DNA of 64,000 bases from assembly GCF_030272615.1 (NCBI RefSeq), contig NC_081411.1, positions 215,496,654 to 215,560,653 of the forward strand. The letters are read 5' to 3'. Shown here in pieces: positions 25,290 through 38,559 of the stretch; the stretch's first letter is position 1; every line of letters begins with the position of its first letter. Both the position numbers and the translations under genes were made by a program. This stretch comes from Cryptomeria japonica. Taxonomy: Eukaryota > Streptophyta > Pinopsida > Cupressales > Cupressaceae. The notes under the pieces were generated by a model that saw only the letters and a list, made by a program, of their open reading frames with translations, had not been told where the DNA came from and did not search any database.

Positions 25290-26760
25290 GAAGTGACTCA
25301 GATCAATCTTACTGTCAACGTGGAAGTTGATCCAAATAAATATTTGAATACCAATAATCAACTCATCGAAACTCAAAGGCTAACACTGGTTGAATTGCTC
25401 AACTGTCATCAACATGCTTTTAGGTGGGATTACAAAGATATGAACGGACTAGATCCTAAAATTTGTACACACCGTATCTATATCAAAAAAGATTGCAGAT
25501 TTCTTAGACAACCACAATGAAGAATCGATCATGCATTAAGGGAGATATTTAAAGAGGAACTACAAAATTTGTTAAATGCTAGATTTATCTATCCTATATC
25601 AGATAGTTAGTGGGTGTCACCTCTACTCATAGTTATAAAGAAAGGAGGTAAATGGTGGGTATGTGTAGATTACAGAGCTTTGAACTCAGCAACTTGGAAG
25701 GATCATTTTCATTTACTATTTGTGGATCAAGAGTTAGATTCCTTGGTAGGGAAATCATACTTCTCATTCTTGGATGGATTCAATGGTTACAACCAAATTC
25801 AAATTGCTCCCAAGGATCAGGAAAAGACTACATTTACTTTCCCTTGGGGAACGTATGCTAACTTTATCCTTCCCTTTGGGTTGTGTAATGCCCCAGCTAC
25901 TTTTTCAAGAGCAGTCATAAGCATATTTTCAGATATTTCCTAGGATAGCATGGAGATCTATATGGATGATTTTACCACTTATGGTTCAGAATTTGAAGAA
26001 GCATTGGATAACTTAAAGAAATTTTTACAAAGGTGTGAAGATTACAATCTATCCTTGAACAGTGAAATATGCTTCATGATGATGCAAGAAAGCATCGTTC
26101 TTGGTCACCATATTTCTATAACTGGAATACAGGTTGACCCAACCAAAATTGAATTCATTCAAAACCTTCTTGTTCTCACAAAGAAAAAGGATGTTCAAAG
26201 TTTCCTTGGTCATGTTGGGTATGACCGAAGATTTATCAAGGATTTTAGTAAAATTGCAGGACCTTTATATTGTATTTTGACTAAAGATATGGAATTTAAT
26301 TGGACTCCTTCATGCCATGAAGCTTTCCTGAAACTCAAATATGCATTGACTCAAGCACGATTGCTTAAGGGTCCAAACTGGTCATTAACTTTTCATATTC
26401 ATACAAATGCATCCGATTATGCTATATGGGCAGTTTTGGGACAGAAGATAGACAATTTGGAAAATGCAATTTACTTTCAACATCGAAAACATGCTAGGAC
26501 TTGAGCTTAACTATATTGTCACAAAAGTAGATGTTGGCAGTAATATATGCACTTAACAAATTCATGCATTATATCACAAGATATCAAATATATGCCCATA
26601 TTGATCATACAACAATCAAACATCTCATGAACAAGCCTTCAAATACAAGAAGATTGGCTCGATGGTTACTATTGATGTAGGAATTTGATATTACAGTTGT
26701 TGATAAACCAGATAAAGCCAATGTAGTTGCAGATTATCTTTCTACGCTTCAATTGCAAGA
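25290..26760 (+). pseudogene. gypsy reverse transcriptase and RNase H
   Basis: RT motifs come in order: SPLLIVIKKGGKWWVCVDYR (25,614), SYFSFLDGFNGYNQI, FPWGTYANFILPFGLCNAPA and the catalytic IYMDDFTTYG (near 25,955). LGHHISITGIQVDPTKIE and FLGHVGYDRRFI follow. RNase H begins at HTNASDYAIWAVLGQ (near 26,400) with N for the first catalytic D, then KFMHYITRYQIY further on. Stops at 25,517, 25,607, 25,941 and 26,502 break it. The enzyme would make DNA from the element transcript. Confidence 0.9.
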
Positions 26761-26989
26761 TAATCCTAAAGCTATAGATGATGCTTTCCTAGATGAACAT
26801 TTGTTCTTGATAAAAGCTCACACTCCCTAGTATGCCAATATTACAAATTATTTGGCTGCTAATAAGATGCCTTCTCATTTTTCTCCTAAAGAAAGAAGGT
26901 TTCTAGTTGAGAAAAGCTTTAATTTCTCTTGGATTGTTGATTGTTTATTTTATAATGGACCTAACCAAGTCTTAAAAAGGTGCATCAAA

Positions 26990-28205
26990 TAGGATGAAAC
27001 ATATGATATTCTTCATGCATGTCATGATGAGCCGTGTGGGGGATATTTTTCTACTAAAAGAACAACACTTAAGATCCTTAACATAGGATATTATTGGTCA
27101 TTTTTGTATAAGAATGCAACTCAATATACTAGAAAATGTGATAGATGCCAACGCATGGGAAGGCCTACCAGATTAGATGAAATTCCATTGTATCCCCAAG
27201 TATTGGTTGCACCATTTGACAAATGGGGATTGGATTTTGTTGGACCAATTGATCCTCCTTCCAATGAGAAATCCTATATTCTAGTATGTACTGATTATGT
27301 TACAAAACGGGTGGAAGTAAGAGCAATGACACATGCAAGAGATAATAAAGTGGCTGATTTTCTCTATGAGGAAATATTTACAAGATATGGAGTCCCAAGA
27401 GAGATTGTTTCAGATCAAGGACCACAATTTACTTCCACATTAATTGCAAAATTGGTTAATGAATATAATATCAAACACAAGAAGTCTACTCCATACCATC
27501 CTCGGGCAAATGATAAGGTAGAAGTTGCCAATAGGTATTTAGAAGCTATTCTTACCAAGATAGTGGCTCTTCATAAGAAAGATTGGTCAAATAGACTTCC
27601 TGAAGCCATTTGGGCATACAGAACAACATGGAAGACAACAACTGGTTTTACACCTTTTGAAATAGTGTATGGAAAAACAGCCATGATGCCCATTTAGTTT
27701 GAGCATAAAACTCCTAGGGCAACTTTGCAATTGAATATGACTCTCTCAAAAGCACAAAACAACCGCATCATGAAATTGAATGCCCTTCATGAACTGACAA
27801 AGATGGTTGTCCTGCATACAATAATAATTCAACATCAATGTGCTAAATGACAAGATAAATATATTAAGGAGAGAAAGTTTCAATCTAGAGATTGGGTATT
27901 GTTATATGATTCTAGATATAAAGATACAATGGGGAAGAGCTACAGACACATTGGTTGGGCCCATATGAGATTGATGAAGTTTTTTAAAATGCAACAGTTC
28001 AGTTGACAACAATAGACCCGGTAAGATTCAAACTTTTGGTCAATGGTCACTGACTATGCCTTTCTCATAAGCTTGCAATAAAAGAAGAGATCCTGCAGCA
28101 ATTTGACAACCAAGTGCATACCACAGTTCTTGCAGCTTTTGTAGGGGGCATTTCTATCACAGTTCCTGCAGCATCTGTAGGGGACATTCATGGTGCTGAG
28201 TCTTA
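26990..28205 (+). pseudogene. gypsy integrase and pol C-terminus
   Basis: The zinc part (HACHDEPCGGYF near 27,015, CDRCQRMG near 27,140) is followed by the core: WGLDFVGPID (first Asp), IVSDQGPQF (second Asp) and DKVEVANRY (Glu). IWAYRTTWKTTTGFTPFEIV then follows. This 197-codon piece (27,104-27,697) is open and keeps all three acids. After a stop at 27,695 the C-terminal part (LGPYEIDEVF, TIDPVRFKLLVNGH) runs to TAA near 28,205. Integrase inserts the DNA copy into the host genome. Confidence 0.9.
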
Positions 28206-28830
28206 AAATTCCTCTTGCATGCATTCATAATAAACATTTCCATATTTTATGAAAACACCATTCTCCACTAATAATTTTCTTGTCCACCTCATCTCCTTTC
28301 AATTTTATTTCTGTCACATCATCCACCTCACGTCACCTTATCTCATATCATGAATAACTAATCATTTGATTGTAGCATTAATTAGCACGACTACAGGTAT
28401 GTATAGTATTTATTTTTCTTTAATTATGCATTTATACTTTCATTATGATTATTACCTGATACATTCCCTTCCCTATGTCCCTTTTCACATGTGTGGACAC
28501 GTGTCATCTTAAGTTGGGGGGTGTTTTATGGTTCTATTTACAGTTGTGTAATTATATATCCTTGTCCATGATTTGTTTTAATTTTCTTGACATCATTTTT
28601 GAGTGAGTTATTTCTAATGTCAAATCATGTAGTACGATTGAGTATAACTTTTATGCTGCCAAAATTGATGAAAGGTACTGAAGAATAAATAAAAGATTAT
28701 AGGGCATGAATTTTCAAAATCACGCATGATATTTCAGCCTTTCATTTTTCTATGGTGATTTTTTTTTAATGATAAGTTATCCATGGGAGGAGCCCCTATC
28801 CGTCATGAACCTATGATTCATGACACTTTG
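28206..28830 (+). other. spacer between pol and the extra ORF
   Basis: AT-rich and non-coding. Such a spacer often carries the signals for expression of a downstream ORF, but none can be named here. Confidence 0.45.
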
Positions 28831-28839
28831 TTGCAGGAC

Positions 28840-31010
28840 AACCAATGTGAATGCTATTTCTAGACCTATGGGTAGATAGATTATATTTTTAAATTGATAG
28901 ATTTTAATGAGGAGATTGCATAGGAATTTATGCACACATTCAGTGAAGGAGAGGCTTCTGTCAAAGGGTTACAGGTCATAGCCATAGAGAAGAGAATAGC
29001 CAAAGTAACCGGGTTGCCATAGAATGGATAGCTATTTCCTGAGGAAAAGGATGCAAGAAGTGTAAGGGAAGAGTTTACCCACCAAGCAAATGGACCTCTT
29101 AGCATGGACAAGCAAGGAACTAAGTGGACATCTCTTCTAGGAGAATGGCCGCAAGTTGCATTTTATGGAATGAAATATATAACATGTGATGGTAGGTACT
29201 CCAATCTGCATTCTGTTCATTTTAAATTATTGAGTCATCTGAGGCATGGCCGAAGGATGAATATTCTAAATTTCTTGTATCATCTTATGTCTATTAGTGA
29301 AAAGGAAACACAGAGGGGTAGTAACTGTTCTATTAGTCATCATGGACTAATCAAAATATTGGTAGAACGGTCTCTTAGAGATGTCATGGGGAGAGTTCAA
29401 GGATATCGGGCAATTTGGGAAAGAGAATGTCCCTATTATAGAAGAAATTGCAATTCAAGAGAAAAATATGGGAGAACCCTCGTCTCCTAGGGTTTTTATA
29501 GCAGCTAAACCTCCTATTGTTGAAGAATCTTTTCCTGGTGCAGAAGAAATAGTAGTTGAGCCAAGTATTGAGCAGCCCTCCACTCAAACTCAAAGTGGAG
29601 CTGCATCTTCTAAAAAGAAAGGTAAAGAAAAAGAAAAGGAGGATGTAGAGTAAGAAACTATGGAACAACGTCAAGAAGCTCAGGTTCCTCCTACAACTAA
29701 AAAGTAAAAAATGAAGGAGGATTTTCTTGTTGCAGAACCTCTTGCAGCCCCTCGAGAAATGCCATTAAGAAGGAGTCATCGGGTTAAACGAAGAACTCAA
29801 GGAACATGGGATGTGAGTGAGGTTATTTCTATGGAAACATTAGAATTAGGGCAAGGAAGTATGAAAGAGGGTAAACCACAAGAAGGACATGAAGCCAAAA
29901 GACTGTCAAGTTTAGCCCAAGTAGCAAAGTAGTTTGAAGAACCAGGTGATAAGATCTCGACCCCTCGGGTAACTACTCACCTGCTCCCTTCATGTCTCAC
30001 TAGCTTATCTATTGCACTCACATTTTATAGACAGTGGGAAATAGAAAAGGCTAGGCTACAAGGGATAATTGACAAGCAATAGAAAGAAATTGAAAAGAGG
30101 GACAAACAAATTGTTGAGTTGCAAACCAAAGTAGATAATGTAGCAAACATGGTTTCTAAGTCAATGTAGTGCAGGGCTTTGCTGAGAGTTTATGCTTTAT
30201 ATTTGAAGGAACAATATCTGTGTTTTAAACTTAATCACATTGTTAGGGATCTTAGCCCTTCTTTGAATACTTTGCAGGAATTTAATAGTGTTTACCAAAG
30301 CTCTCCTATAGTCGTTAAGAATTTTCTATGTGAGTTTTATTTGCATAATTATGTTGTCTCTGTTGACAATGAATGAAATCCCTTGTTGTATATTGGTGAT
30401 ATTCAGTTAAAAGCATTGATGTGCTAGATACAGAATGAAATTAGTATGGGAGTGCAATCTAGAACATATAGGAACTTGGAATTTGATTGTCCACTACCAC
30501 TCAGATTTTAAGCTAAAAACCCATGGCAGATGTACTATGATAGGCATAAATTGTTGACTAGACCTGATGTCAGAAGCCAAGTTTTACCATTCAGGGAGGA
30601 AGTATTTCATGAGTATGAAAATTTGGTTGGAACTGAGAATCAAGTTACAATTAAATGTCTGGATCAACGTTGGAATAGCCTTCCAGAGGACCTAAAGTAG
30701 GGTGAACCCCATTCACTACCCAATTATCATGCATCCATACAAAGGGCTCCCAAGTATATCCGCTTGGGCAGGACAAAAAGAAATAATTGGCTACCTTTGA
30801 TATTTCAGCCACCTATCCTTATGTGGCTATTGATGGCATGAACGGTTATAGATAAACTGTATGAGGAGGTCGTGGAGGAGGCCAGATGGGCTAGGCTTGA
30901 CAAGATGAAATGATTTTATTGTAACTTGGCTATAGGAGGCATAGTACAAGGTATCATAGGTGATTTTTGGGTCAATTCCAGAGTAAGGAATTTTTCCTCC
31001 TGCTGGAAGA
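28840..31010 (+). pseudogene. extra ORF downstream of pol in the gypsy element
   Basis: In one main frame the translation reads EFMHTFSEGEASVKGLQVIA, then AKVTGLP, FPEEKDARSVREEFTHQANG, GTKWTSLLGEWPQVAFYG, YITCDGRYSNLHSVHFKLLS, LLSHLRHGRRMNILNFLYHL and LIKILVERSL. A low-complexity Lys/Glu/Pro/Ser stretch follows (29,450-29,930). Then come a coiled-coil-like segment (QWEIEKARLQGI, QIVELQTKVDNVANM near 30,030-30,160) and a C-terminal part to about 31,000. Stops are frequent. I see no signal peptide or membrane span, so it does not look like a classic envelope protein. Similar extra ORFs are known in plant gypsy elements; function is unknown. Confidence 0.6.
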
Positions 31011-31038
31011 CTAGCAAGACATTAAGTTGGGGGGTAAA

Positions 31039-32289
31039 TGATGAGCTAAAATAATAGCTCTTTTGTTTCTATGACTGATAAGTTTTCCTATGTTTTAATT
31101 TCAATCTTGGGACAATGTTTAGGTCATGTGATGTATCAGAGTTTTGATTATGGAATTTTGAATGTTAGCCAAACCCACTAAACCGTGTATTGTTTTAACT
31201 TAGTATTCCTATAGCTATGCGGATTGTTATGGTAATATCATGCGTGGATGTATAAATGTTATTATTAATGGAAATGGATATATATATATATATGCTTGTA
31301 TGTTATAACCTTTATTGTAGGATTAAATAGGTTGTTGCAGAAGTGGTTGTGCTAGGCCAGATGGAGAGTCGCGCCACGTAAACAGTTGGAGACATTTCGG
31401 GGCGGTTGAACATTTAAACCAATAGAGAAGATGGTTTGCAAGTGGATCGACAAAGAATAGCGAGGCGATACCAGATTCATTTATGGTTGTCTCCAGCAAG
31501 CATCAATCTAGTAACGACCGCCATGCTATATTCTTGGTTGCGGTTTAGTTAAGTTCCACGTTTTCTGTGGATTAACTTCTTCTCTTTGCAGTAATAAATG
31601 TTTCCTCCTAATTTAATGGTCATGATCTAAGTAGTAGGATGTTTTTTATAACTTTCTTATAAATAAGTACTCATAATCATTTTCTAACATTTTCTTATAA
31701 ATAACATTTTCTAGAATTAGAAGCATTTCTCTTATCTCATGCATTGTATCGACTTCTGGAAATAATGAATAAAAGCTATGTTATTATGAGTATATAGAAT
31801 CATTTTGAAGTTTGGATACACTCATCCAAGGGGGCCCACTTGGTGAGTATTCCTGTGTGATTGTTAGATTAAGTTTTCTTTTGTTGCAGTAGATGTTCTA
31901 GCAACTGACTATTCCTGCAGCCACTGAAACCAGATCTTGTGATTGTTCCTACAGCCAAAGCAGACAGAGTAATTCTTGTTTGTTAGCTCTGAACTTAGTT
32001 AACAGTTGCATAGTTAGAATCCTTTGTTAATGTTAATATTTCCTATAGCAATTTAGTTGTCATATTTTTGCTTGTTAATTTAGATCTAGACTTAGTTGTT
32101 GTAGGTAGTGTAGAATGACTCTTATTGGAACTTAGGGCATATACAATGCAGGCCCATTTCAAGTAATACATACATGGGTTGACAAGTAAATGAACCTTAA
32201 TCATTGAAATGATAGCTACTCAAAATGGATGACCAATCCTTGAGTTAGGACTTTAAGTCTAGTTATTGTTCTAATTGCTTAGGTAAACA
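31039..32289 (+). repeat. 3' LTR of the gypsy element
   Basis: Begins TGATGAGCTAAAATAATAG right after the polypurine tract and ends GGTAAACA before GTCAT. Differences from the 5' LTR are spread through its length, so the insertion is not recent. Confidence 0.93.
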
Positions 32290-32715
32290 GTCATTCATGG
32301 TGGTACAATTTTAGGTGCAATCATACTCAGTGAGAAACATAATAGCATATTTATTCTTGTCTCTACACTGGGGGAGGGGAAGAGTAGTTTTCAATGATTC
32401 CTTCTTTCTATGGATTCACTTTTCCTTTGTTGATTTGCATCTTTTATAACTTGATATCATTTCTTGCATAGAATTATCCTTCATGCGAGTACATGTGAAT
32501 TCCTTGGTTAGGACCTATTCCTTTCTTGATAGTACATCTTTTATAAATAATCTCTCCTTTTGAAAATGTGCAATCCTTCACTAAGAATCCACATTTTCTA
32601 GTAATAGGGAATTTGTGCATTCTTGGTCTCCTTTTCCTCCCCTTTGTTTCAAGATGTTATTTCTATTAAAGATATCCTCTTGAAGGTAGAATTATTTGGG
32701 AAAATATCTCTTCCT
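32290..32715 (+). repeat. second internal copy, right part
   Basis: Continues 21,176 after the gypsy insertion and matches 17,255-17,676. Homology stops near 32,712. Confidence 0.75.
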
Positions 32716-34380
32716 ATGAGAATTTATAATCTTTGAGAGAACAATGAATTGATATAAAAACTATCTCCACCAATATGTAGAACATAAAAATTATCCTAAA
32801 TTAAACAAAATTTCTCATGAATAAGAGATTGAGAACCTGAGATGTGTGTTGAATCAAAGTTGGTCTTAAGAAACCAACCTACAATCACCACTTATAGATG
32901 TGTTTAGATAGTTTATAACATCTTAAAGTTTGATAGATCATCAAACAGTTTAAAACCGAACAAATATAGTGGTGCCACGAAGGATTAACAAAAAATGTCA
33001 AATATGATGTATAACTATTATTTTTCAAAGCACACGAGTGTCAAAAGTACCTAAACTGTGGATAACTAGCTAAGAAATGAACTAGTTAGATAAAGTACCA
33101 TGTTCAAATTAACAATGTGTCATAAGAAAAATACCATTACAAGGTTTACAATGATTAAAATATAATCACATTTATCAAATCCAACATTGAACTCATAACA
33201 ACAATCGTGGAAAATAAAAAACCCTAGCTAAAACTAAAAGATTCGTCTAGATTAATACAAACTATCATGGAGACTTCTAGTATATATAGACCTTATGAAC
33301 TTAGCCTCTTTTTTGTTTTACAAGTATGTTACTTTTAAGATAAGCTAAACTAGCATGGTATAAAATGTTGGAGTTCTCTTACACTATGGTGACTAAGAAC
33401 AACAAATGATCAATACATTGAATAAGAAATTAACTTGTATTATAAATATTTCTTCACATTGTTCATAGCTCGAGGGTAAGAAGTATCGAGGAGAAAGGAA
33501 CGCCCAAAGATATCTGACAAATATGAGAGTAAAAATAGATTATAAATAACTTTTAAAAATATCATAATTTTATTAATATCTCTTGGGTGTGCTTCCTCCA
33601 TAATTCATGCCTAAAGTAATGGTCATGTGTCAAGTTGTACCAAGGAGGCATAGGACAACACTCCTAATTGATTTGTAAATCATCCCATTAATATTAGAAA
33701 TCTAATTATGGTATTCTAGGTTCTAGGTTGTGTCCTAGAAATGGTGGGATACATCCTTTGGGGACCATGTAAATAAAATCTATTAGTTAAAACATCCTAG
33801 CATGGAAAAGAGGTAGGTGAAACAATGCACATATGATGGTTTTAGGGAGTAAAGTAGGTCAACAATGGGTTATTGGGTCTAGGAGAGACCTTGGAACTAG
33901 GTTGAGAATTGTAGGGTAAGCCCACAGATCTAATGGAAGAAATAAGTGAACTAGAAATGGTCAAGTTTTAAGAGGAATTTTGGAATCAAAACCAAACACA
34001 AAGGTGTAAGTTTATCCCAAAGGTCTCTAGGATCTAGTGAAAATAAGGGAACTAAAGAATGTTAAATGGGTGTTGAGATTCCTGATAGACTTGGGACTAA
34101 GGGGAATGGTAAGGAGGAAGTCATAAGGATTGTATTGGAAGAGGGATTAAAAGTTGGGACCTAGAATAAAGTGCATATTGGGGATGGAACAGGAATACAT
34201 GGAGCACAAGGAGCAAGGAAAATTTTGCACCATGTAGTGGTGTCAAAGTTTGGGGTTCACTCAAGGTTCTAACTATTGAATATAGTGTTTTTATTAATGT
34301 CAAAGAGATTGAATTATGTCAATGTATATGAGAATAATAAAGGACTGTGTCTATTAATGATTGGATAACTCTCTTAATGT
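32716..34380. other. unassigned intergenic DNA
   Basis: No credible frame or terminal repeat. Composition is like the rest of the intergenic DNA. Confidence 0.4.
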
Positions 34381-35550
34381 TATCATCATGTATCAATATC
34401 AATTATTCCTAAATGTCTAGTGCATTGAGTTTTTGAATTTCGGTGCTTAGAGACGGTATTTGTATTTGTACCATCATAAATTGTGTCTGCATACAATTTT
34501 TTCCTCGCTTAGACCTCACCTTGGTGCTTTAGCTTTCAATGTCTGATGTCTATTGTGATTCTACTCCCACCACCTATAATCCTACATTTCCATCTTCTTC
34601 TTTGCCTTCCCTCTAATCTTGAGTCTTGATTATCAGGACCAGGGCATTGGATGCCTTGGGCCTCTCAATTAGGGCCCCTCTTATTAAAGGACAAACTCTA
34701 TCAATCAAACTTGATCCCATATGACCAACAAACTCTAGAAATTCAGTTATTTTTCAAGTAGTCAAGTATCAAAGGAGGTGTACCCCTCTTATTTGATAAC
34801 CTAAGCAATCTAACCTCAATCAAGATCTCAATTACACTTTAGAAAATTCAAGTGAGCAAGCAATTAGTCATTCATCAAGTATTAGAGAAGAAGTAAAGTC
34901 AATATTAAGCATTCAAGATGGCATCCATGATCAACTTTTTATGAAGACATCCTAAAACCCTTGCATGAGGATCAAACAAAACTTCATCAAGGTATACATT
35001 TCAATTACAAGAATTTTGTTTCAAATCTAGCCTTTCTCTCAAAAGGAAAGCATCTTTCTACGATTTCCATTTCAATTACTAATTCAATTTCAAGATTAAT
35101 TTCTAAACCGAGGTTTGACCTAAGGCAAACCCCTATCATCAACATATTTTCTCTCTTTTTGTGTGTAGGGAATAGGCTCAAAAGTTGTACACATGGATTC
35201 TGATAGGGTTAATGATGAGGAACATGTTTAGCTTTCGACAAAGTGAAATTTGGAGGACCAGGGAAAATCTGTATTACCTAACCCCAAAAAATCTGGGCAA
35301 AATTTTGAGAATAGGTTCTAAACATCTTCTTTTGCCCATATCTTAGATTGTGGCTCTATGGGATATTTGTAGTTGTCTATTTTTGCCAAGTTGCTTCAAT
35401 TATTCATTGTTTTACCCCAATTTCACAAGTACCTTCCAATTTAAACTAAGAAAGAGGGTAACAAACAAATAACAGTGAATCTAATTAGAATTTCAGCCCT
35501 TTCCATATTTGGATTGTGTCTAGATCTATTGGATTCACCTCTTTCAATGT
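34381..35550 (+). repeat. diverged LTR-like fragment related to the 15-20 kb element
   Basis: The order TTCAATTTCAAGATTAA, GGTTTGACCTAAGGCAAACC, CCCTATCATCAAC and TTTTTGTGTGTAGG mirrors 15,650-15,740 and 19,500-19,580 in the LTRs of the non-autonomous element. The rest is too far diverged to align by eye. Confidence 0.5.
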
Positions 35551-37045
35551 GTTGGCTAATTTGTCCTGTTAGTGGTTTTATTATCTTAATTGAAACCTTA
35601 ATCCAAATTACACCATTACAATATTATGTTGCACTATCATGGTTTTTGGTACCTTTATCTACTACAATTGGTTTGGAAGTAAAGCAAAGTTACACATGAA
35701 GCACATTATATCCAATTTTTAGTAGATTTGGTCAAGCAGACATAAATTTAGAAGTGACAAGTACACACTAAGTTATATTGTTGACTATGCAAGAGTTTCT
35801 ATTGGATGCTCCAAAGAAAGGAAACATGTGTTATATGGAGGAAGTGTGTGTTAAATGTAGTTTGGGACTAGTAGAGTTTGTGTCAAGTGTCGTATAGTGT
35901 GATCTTACTCTTGGTGTAATGTGTTGGCTTTAGGACTGAGCTAACTACACGTTTAAATTAATAAATTTATCCTTAGCTAACTTGTGGACATTGAAATTAG
36001 ATTCTAGGATGGTATGAAAGTGTAAGTAATATTGGAATGCATATATAATGTTAGTCAATTTCATTCCAATGTGTTGTTGTGTATCAAAAGTTCTGCAAGT
36101 TATGTACTCGATAATACATTGTGAGGTGTGTGAACGAAGATGTAGATCTTATACACACTGTGAGAGTGCTTTGAATAAAATAAAATCAGACAAGTAATGT
36201 GTCGCGGCCCATTTTAGAAAAATAAATTAGACTAAGTTATTTAGTTAGGCACTGATATTATTTGACATTATGATGTTTGGCGACAATACATTTGACATTA
36301 TGATGCTTAATGATATTATGTTAATGTATTGTTAATTATTATGCTATTTGATATTATTGATGACAAATTTTTTAATTTTTAATGATAATTATGTGATGGT
36401 GTTAATAAAATAAGATTTTTGAAATATTAAAATTCAAAATTAAAACATGTTGAAATTAACACGAGTTTTAAAATGAGAACTTAGAGTGGAACTATCAGTA
36501 TCTTCTTGTCAACTCTCTTTTTTCTTTTCATAACTGGCTAATTAATCCAGTCGAACTCTTGATCAACTTCCCTAACTAGCTAATCTAAATTCTTTCTTCA
36601 CTTCGAACTCTCTAATCACCTTGATTGTTGCTAGTCTAGATCCACATTTCTTGGATGAAAACCTTAGCCAAATTATTTTTAAATATCGAGCCAATTACCA
36701 TATGCAAGATGTCCAAGTTGTTAGCCATCGCATTTCTTTTTCCTTTTGCTAAGTTGAACTTCTGTGGGGAAGGTGAATTTAGTTGGCAGCCAGTTTAGGT
36801 AGCCACGCCTCCTTTCCCCCATTTCCTTCTCACACAGGATGCAATACTTTGCTAAGGGTATTGAACTATTGGGAGAAGGTCGAATTACTACAATTTTCCA
36901 ACGTTCATCTCCTCTCTTCTCCATGTTGGCTGAAAGTTGATTTCCTTCCCTCATAGCCAGGCTCCTCTCTTAATCGACTTGGCTGGCATTTGTTCTTTTT
37001 CTATAAGGCGGTTGATTTATTTATATTATATTACCCTCTTTTTCC
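35551..37045. other. unassigned intergenic DNA before the intact gene
   Basis: No recognised gene. Short frames (for example 36,721-36,954, minus strand) have no domain and lie in AT-rich DNA. TGACATTATGATG recurs at 36,260 and 36,293, a minor local repeat. Confidence 0.4.
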
Positions 37046-38110
37046 TTATTCTACATATCTAAATTAGAAGGATGTTACTTATTTGATTAAAAATTTATTA
37101 AATATATAATGATATTGATTATAAGAAAAAATTGGTAGTAAGTAAGGGTGGTTATTATAGATCAACACAATGATCTACCATTTTCTATTATGCATAATGT
37201 CTTCTAGCCACCAAAATCGCTCACTAATCTGAATAGTGATTCTAGCTCTAGAATCATTTGTTGCATCTAAATCATGTGTTTACTCCATAATCATTTTATT
37301 ATTTAAAAAATCCTAGTTGCACGCTAGTTCATTGGATCAACCTCTTCTATTGCAACTCATGTTTGAGTAGGTATATCAATGAATTTGTTTGCCCATCTTA
37401 GGTTTAGAATGATGACTGAAGTTTAGATCCACATCCCATATTTAAATTTATAGGAATGAAGATCATGTTCATAGACATTAAAAAACACCAATAGTTTAAA
37501 TACTAAATCAAAAAATTAACTATCCAATTTATCACAATATTTATCATCTCTAACTCTAAGACATACTTTTATTTATTATTTCAAATCATTTTTAAATCAA
37601 TTAACATATTTCTAAACTCTGAAAACTAAATTAATTATATGTTTAACTAATCTATTTAGTTAATGAGCCCGATTATTTATGTCGGTGACTTTTATTTGCT
37701 CGTATTTCTCTCTAGAATATTTCGTACAATTATTGATTAAAATCCCTTTAGGATGGTCTTTACACATTTACCTTTCTTGCAAGTATTGCGGCGTAATTTC
37801 AAGTCCTCAAGTTGTAGTCACCGAGCAAACAACACGGACTACAAATTTTAGCCTTCTAAGAAAATGAGGCCAAAGTTCTTTGCCCGCGCGAATCTCATCT
37901 CCGACTTAATTTAATTTATATTTCCTTCTTAACCCGAAATTTCCGCCATCTCATACATTTAAGAAAATTGGGCTCCCTGTGAAGGACAAATAACATCAAC
38001 TGAGACTTTTTCCAATTGAATAAAGATTAATTGGGTTATAGGAAAGTTCGCAGTAGCTCACATAACCAAGCCAGTGAGAAATCTCACACAAAACAGTTGA
38101 CTACATCAAA
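37046..38110 (+). promoter_or_regulatory. upstream region of the intact pseudokinase gene
   Basis: The block is duplicated at 44,103-44,972 and in part at 4,580-4,860 and 43,510-43,790. The best kept parts are TTTATGTCGGTGACTTTTA, ACACGGACTACAAA (CGCGGACTACAAA in the other copy), CTTTGCCCGCG and CGAATCTCATCTC. Good conservation of the last 400 bases against a decayed background suggests cis-regulatory content. No TATA box is certain. Confidence 0.55.
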
Positions 38111-38398
38111 TTAAATGCTGAAACCTGTTCTTTTTTCAAATAAAAAGTACATATCTATGGTGGGCCGATCAAATGCATAATTTCCTGGGAAATGTTTCGA
38201 CCAATGGAAAGAGTTTAACTAAAATATCTTACGCGGCATCCGAGATGTATATGAAGAACAGGGGAGGAAGCGGTTTTTTCAAGAAAATGCTCCGATCTGT
38301 ATGTTTTGGTAGCGGCCTGCAAGGATGGACAAGAAGGCTTAGTGACTACCGTCCGATTTAATTGTGTAAGAGCAGATACAAGATCTTTCTGATTATCC
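38111..38398 (+). other. probable 5' leader exon with a 62-codon upstream frame
   Basis: An ATG frame at 38,173-38,361 reads MHNFLGNVSTNG and later GGSGFFKKMLRSVCF before a stop. A donor-like CCA/GTAAGTAC lies at 38,396-38,404 and an acceptor-like CATGTAG ends at 38,537, just before the main exon. So this may be a leader exon with an upstream ORF that dampens translation. It could instead be the true N-terminus joined by another splice. Confidence 0.4.
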
Positions 38399-38559
38399 AG
38401 TAAGTACTTCAGCAACAATCTATTGATTTTGCTACGAGATTTTTTTTTAATTTTAACGTTTTGGATGCTTAAAAGAAAGGATTCGATTATAACACGGAGT
38501 AAACTAATTATTTAATTATGGCTGTTGTTTCATGTAGCTTTGATTTTATACGTATAAAG

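Noticed and set aside
38518-38559. Earlier in-frame ATG for the pseudokinase
   Set aside because: The sequence after it (GTTGTTTCATGTAG) looks like an intron end, so the ATG at 38,560 is preferred; both would give the same frame.
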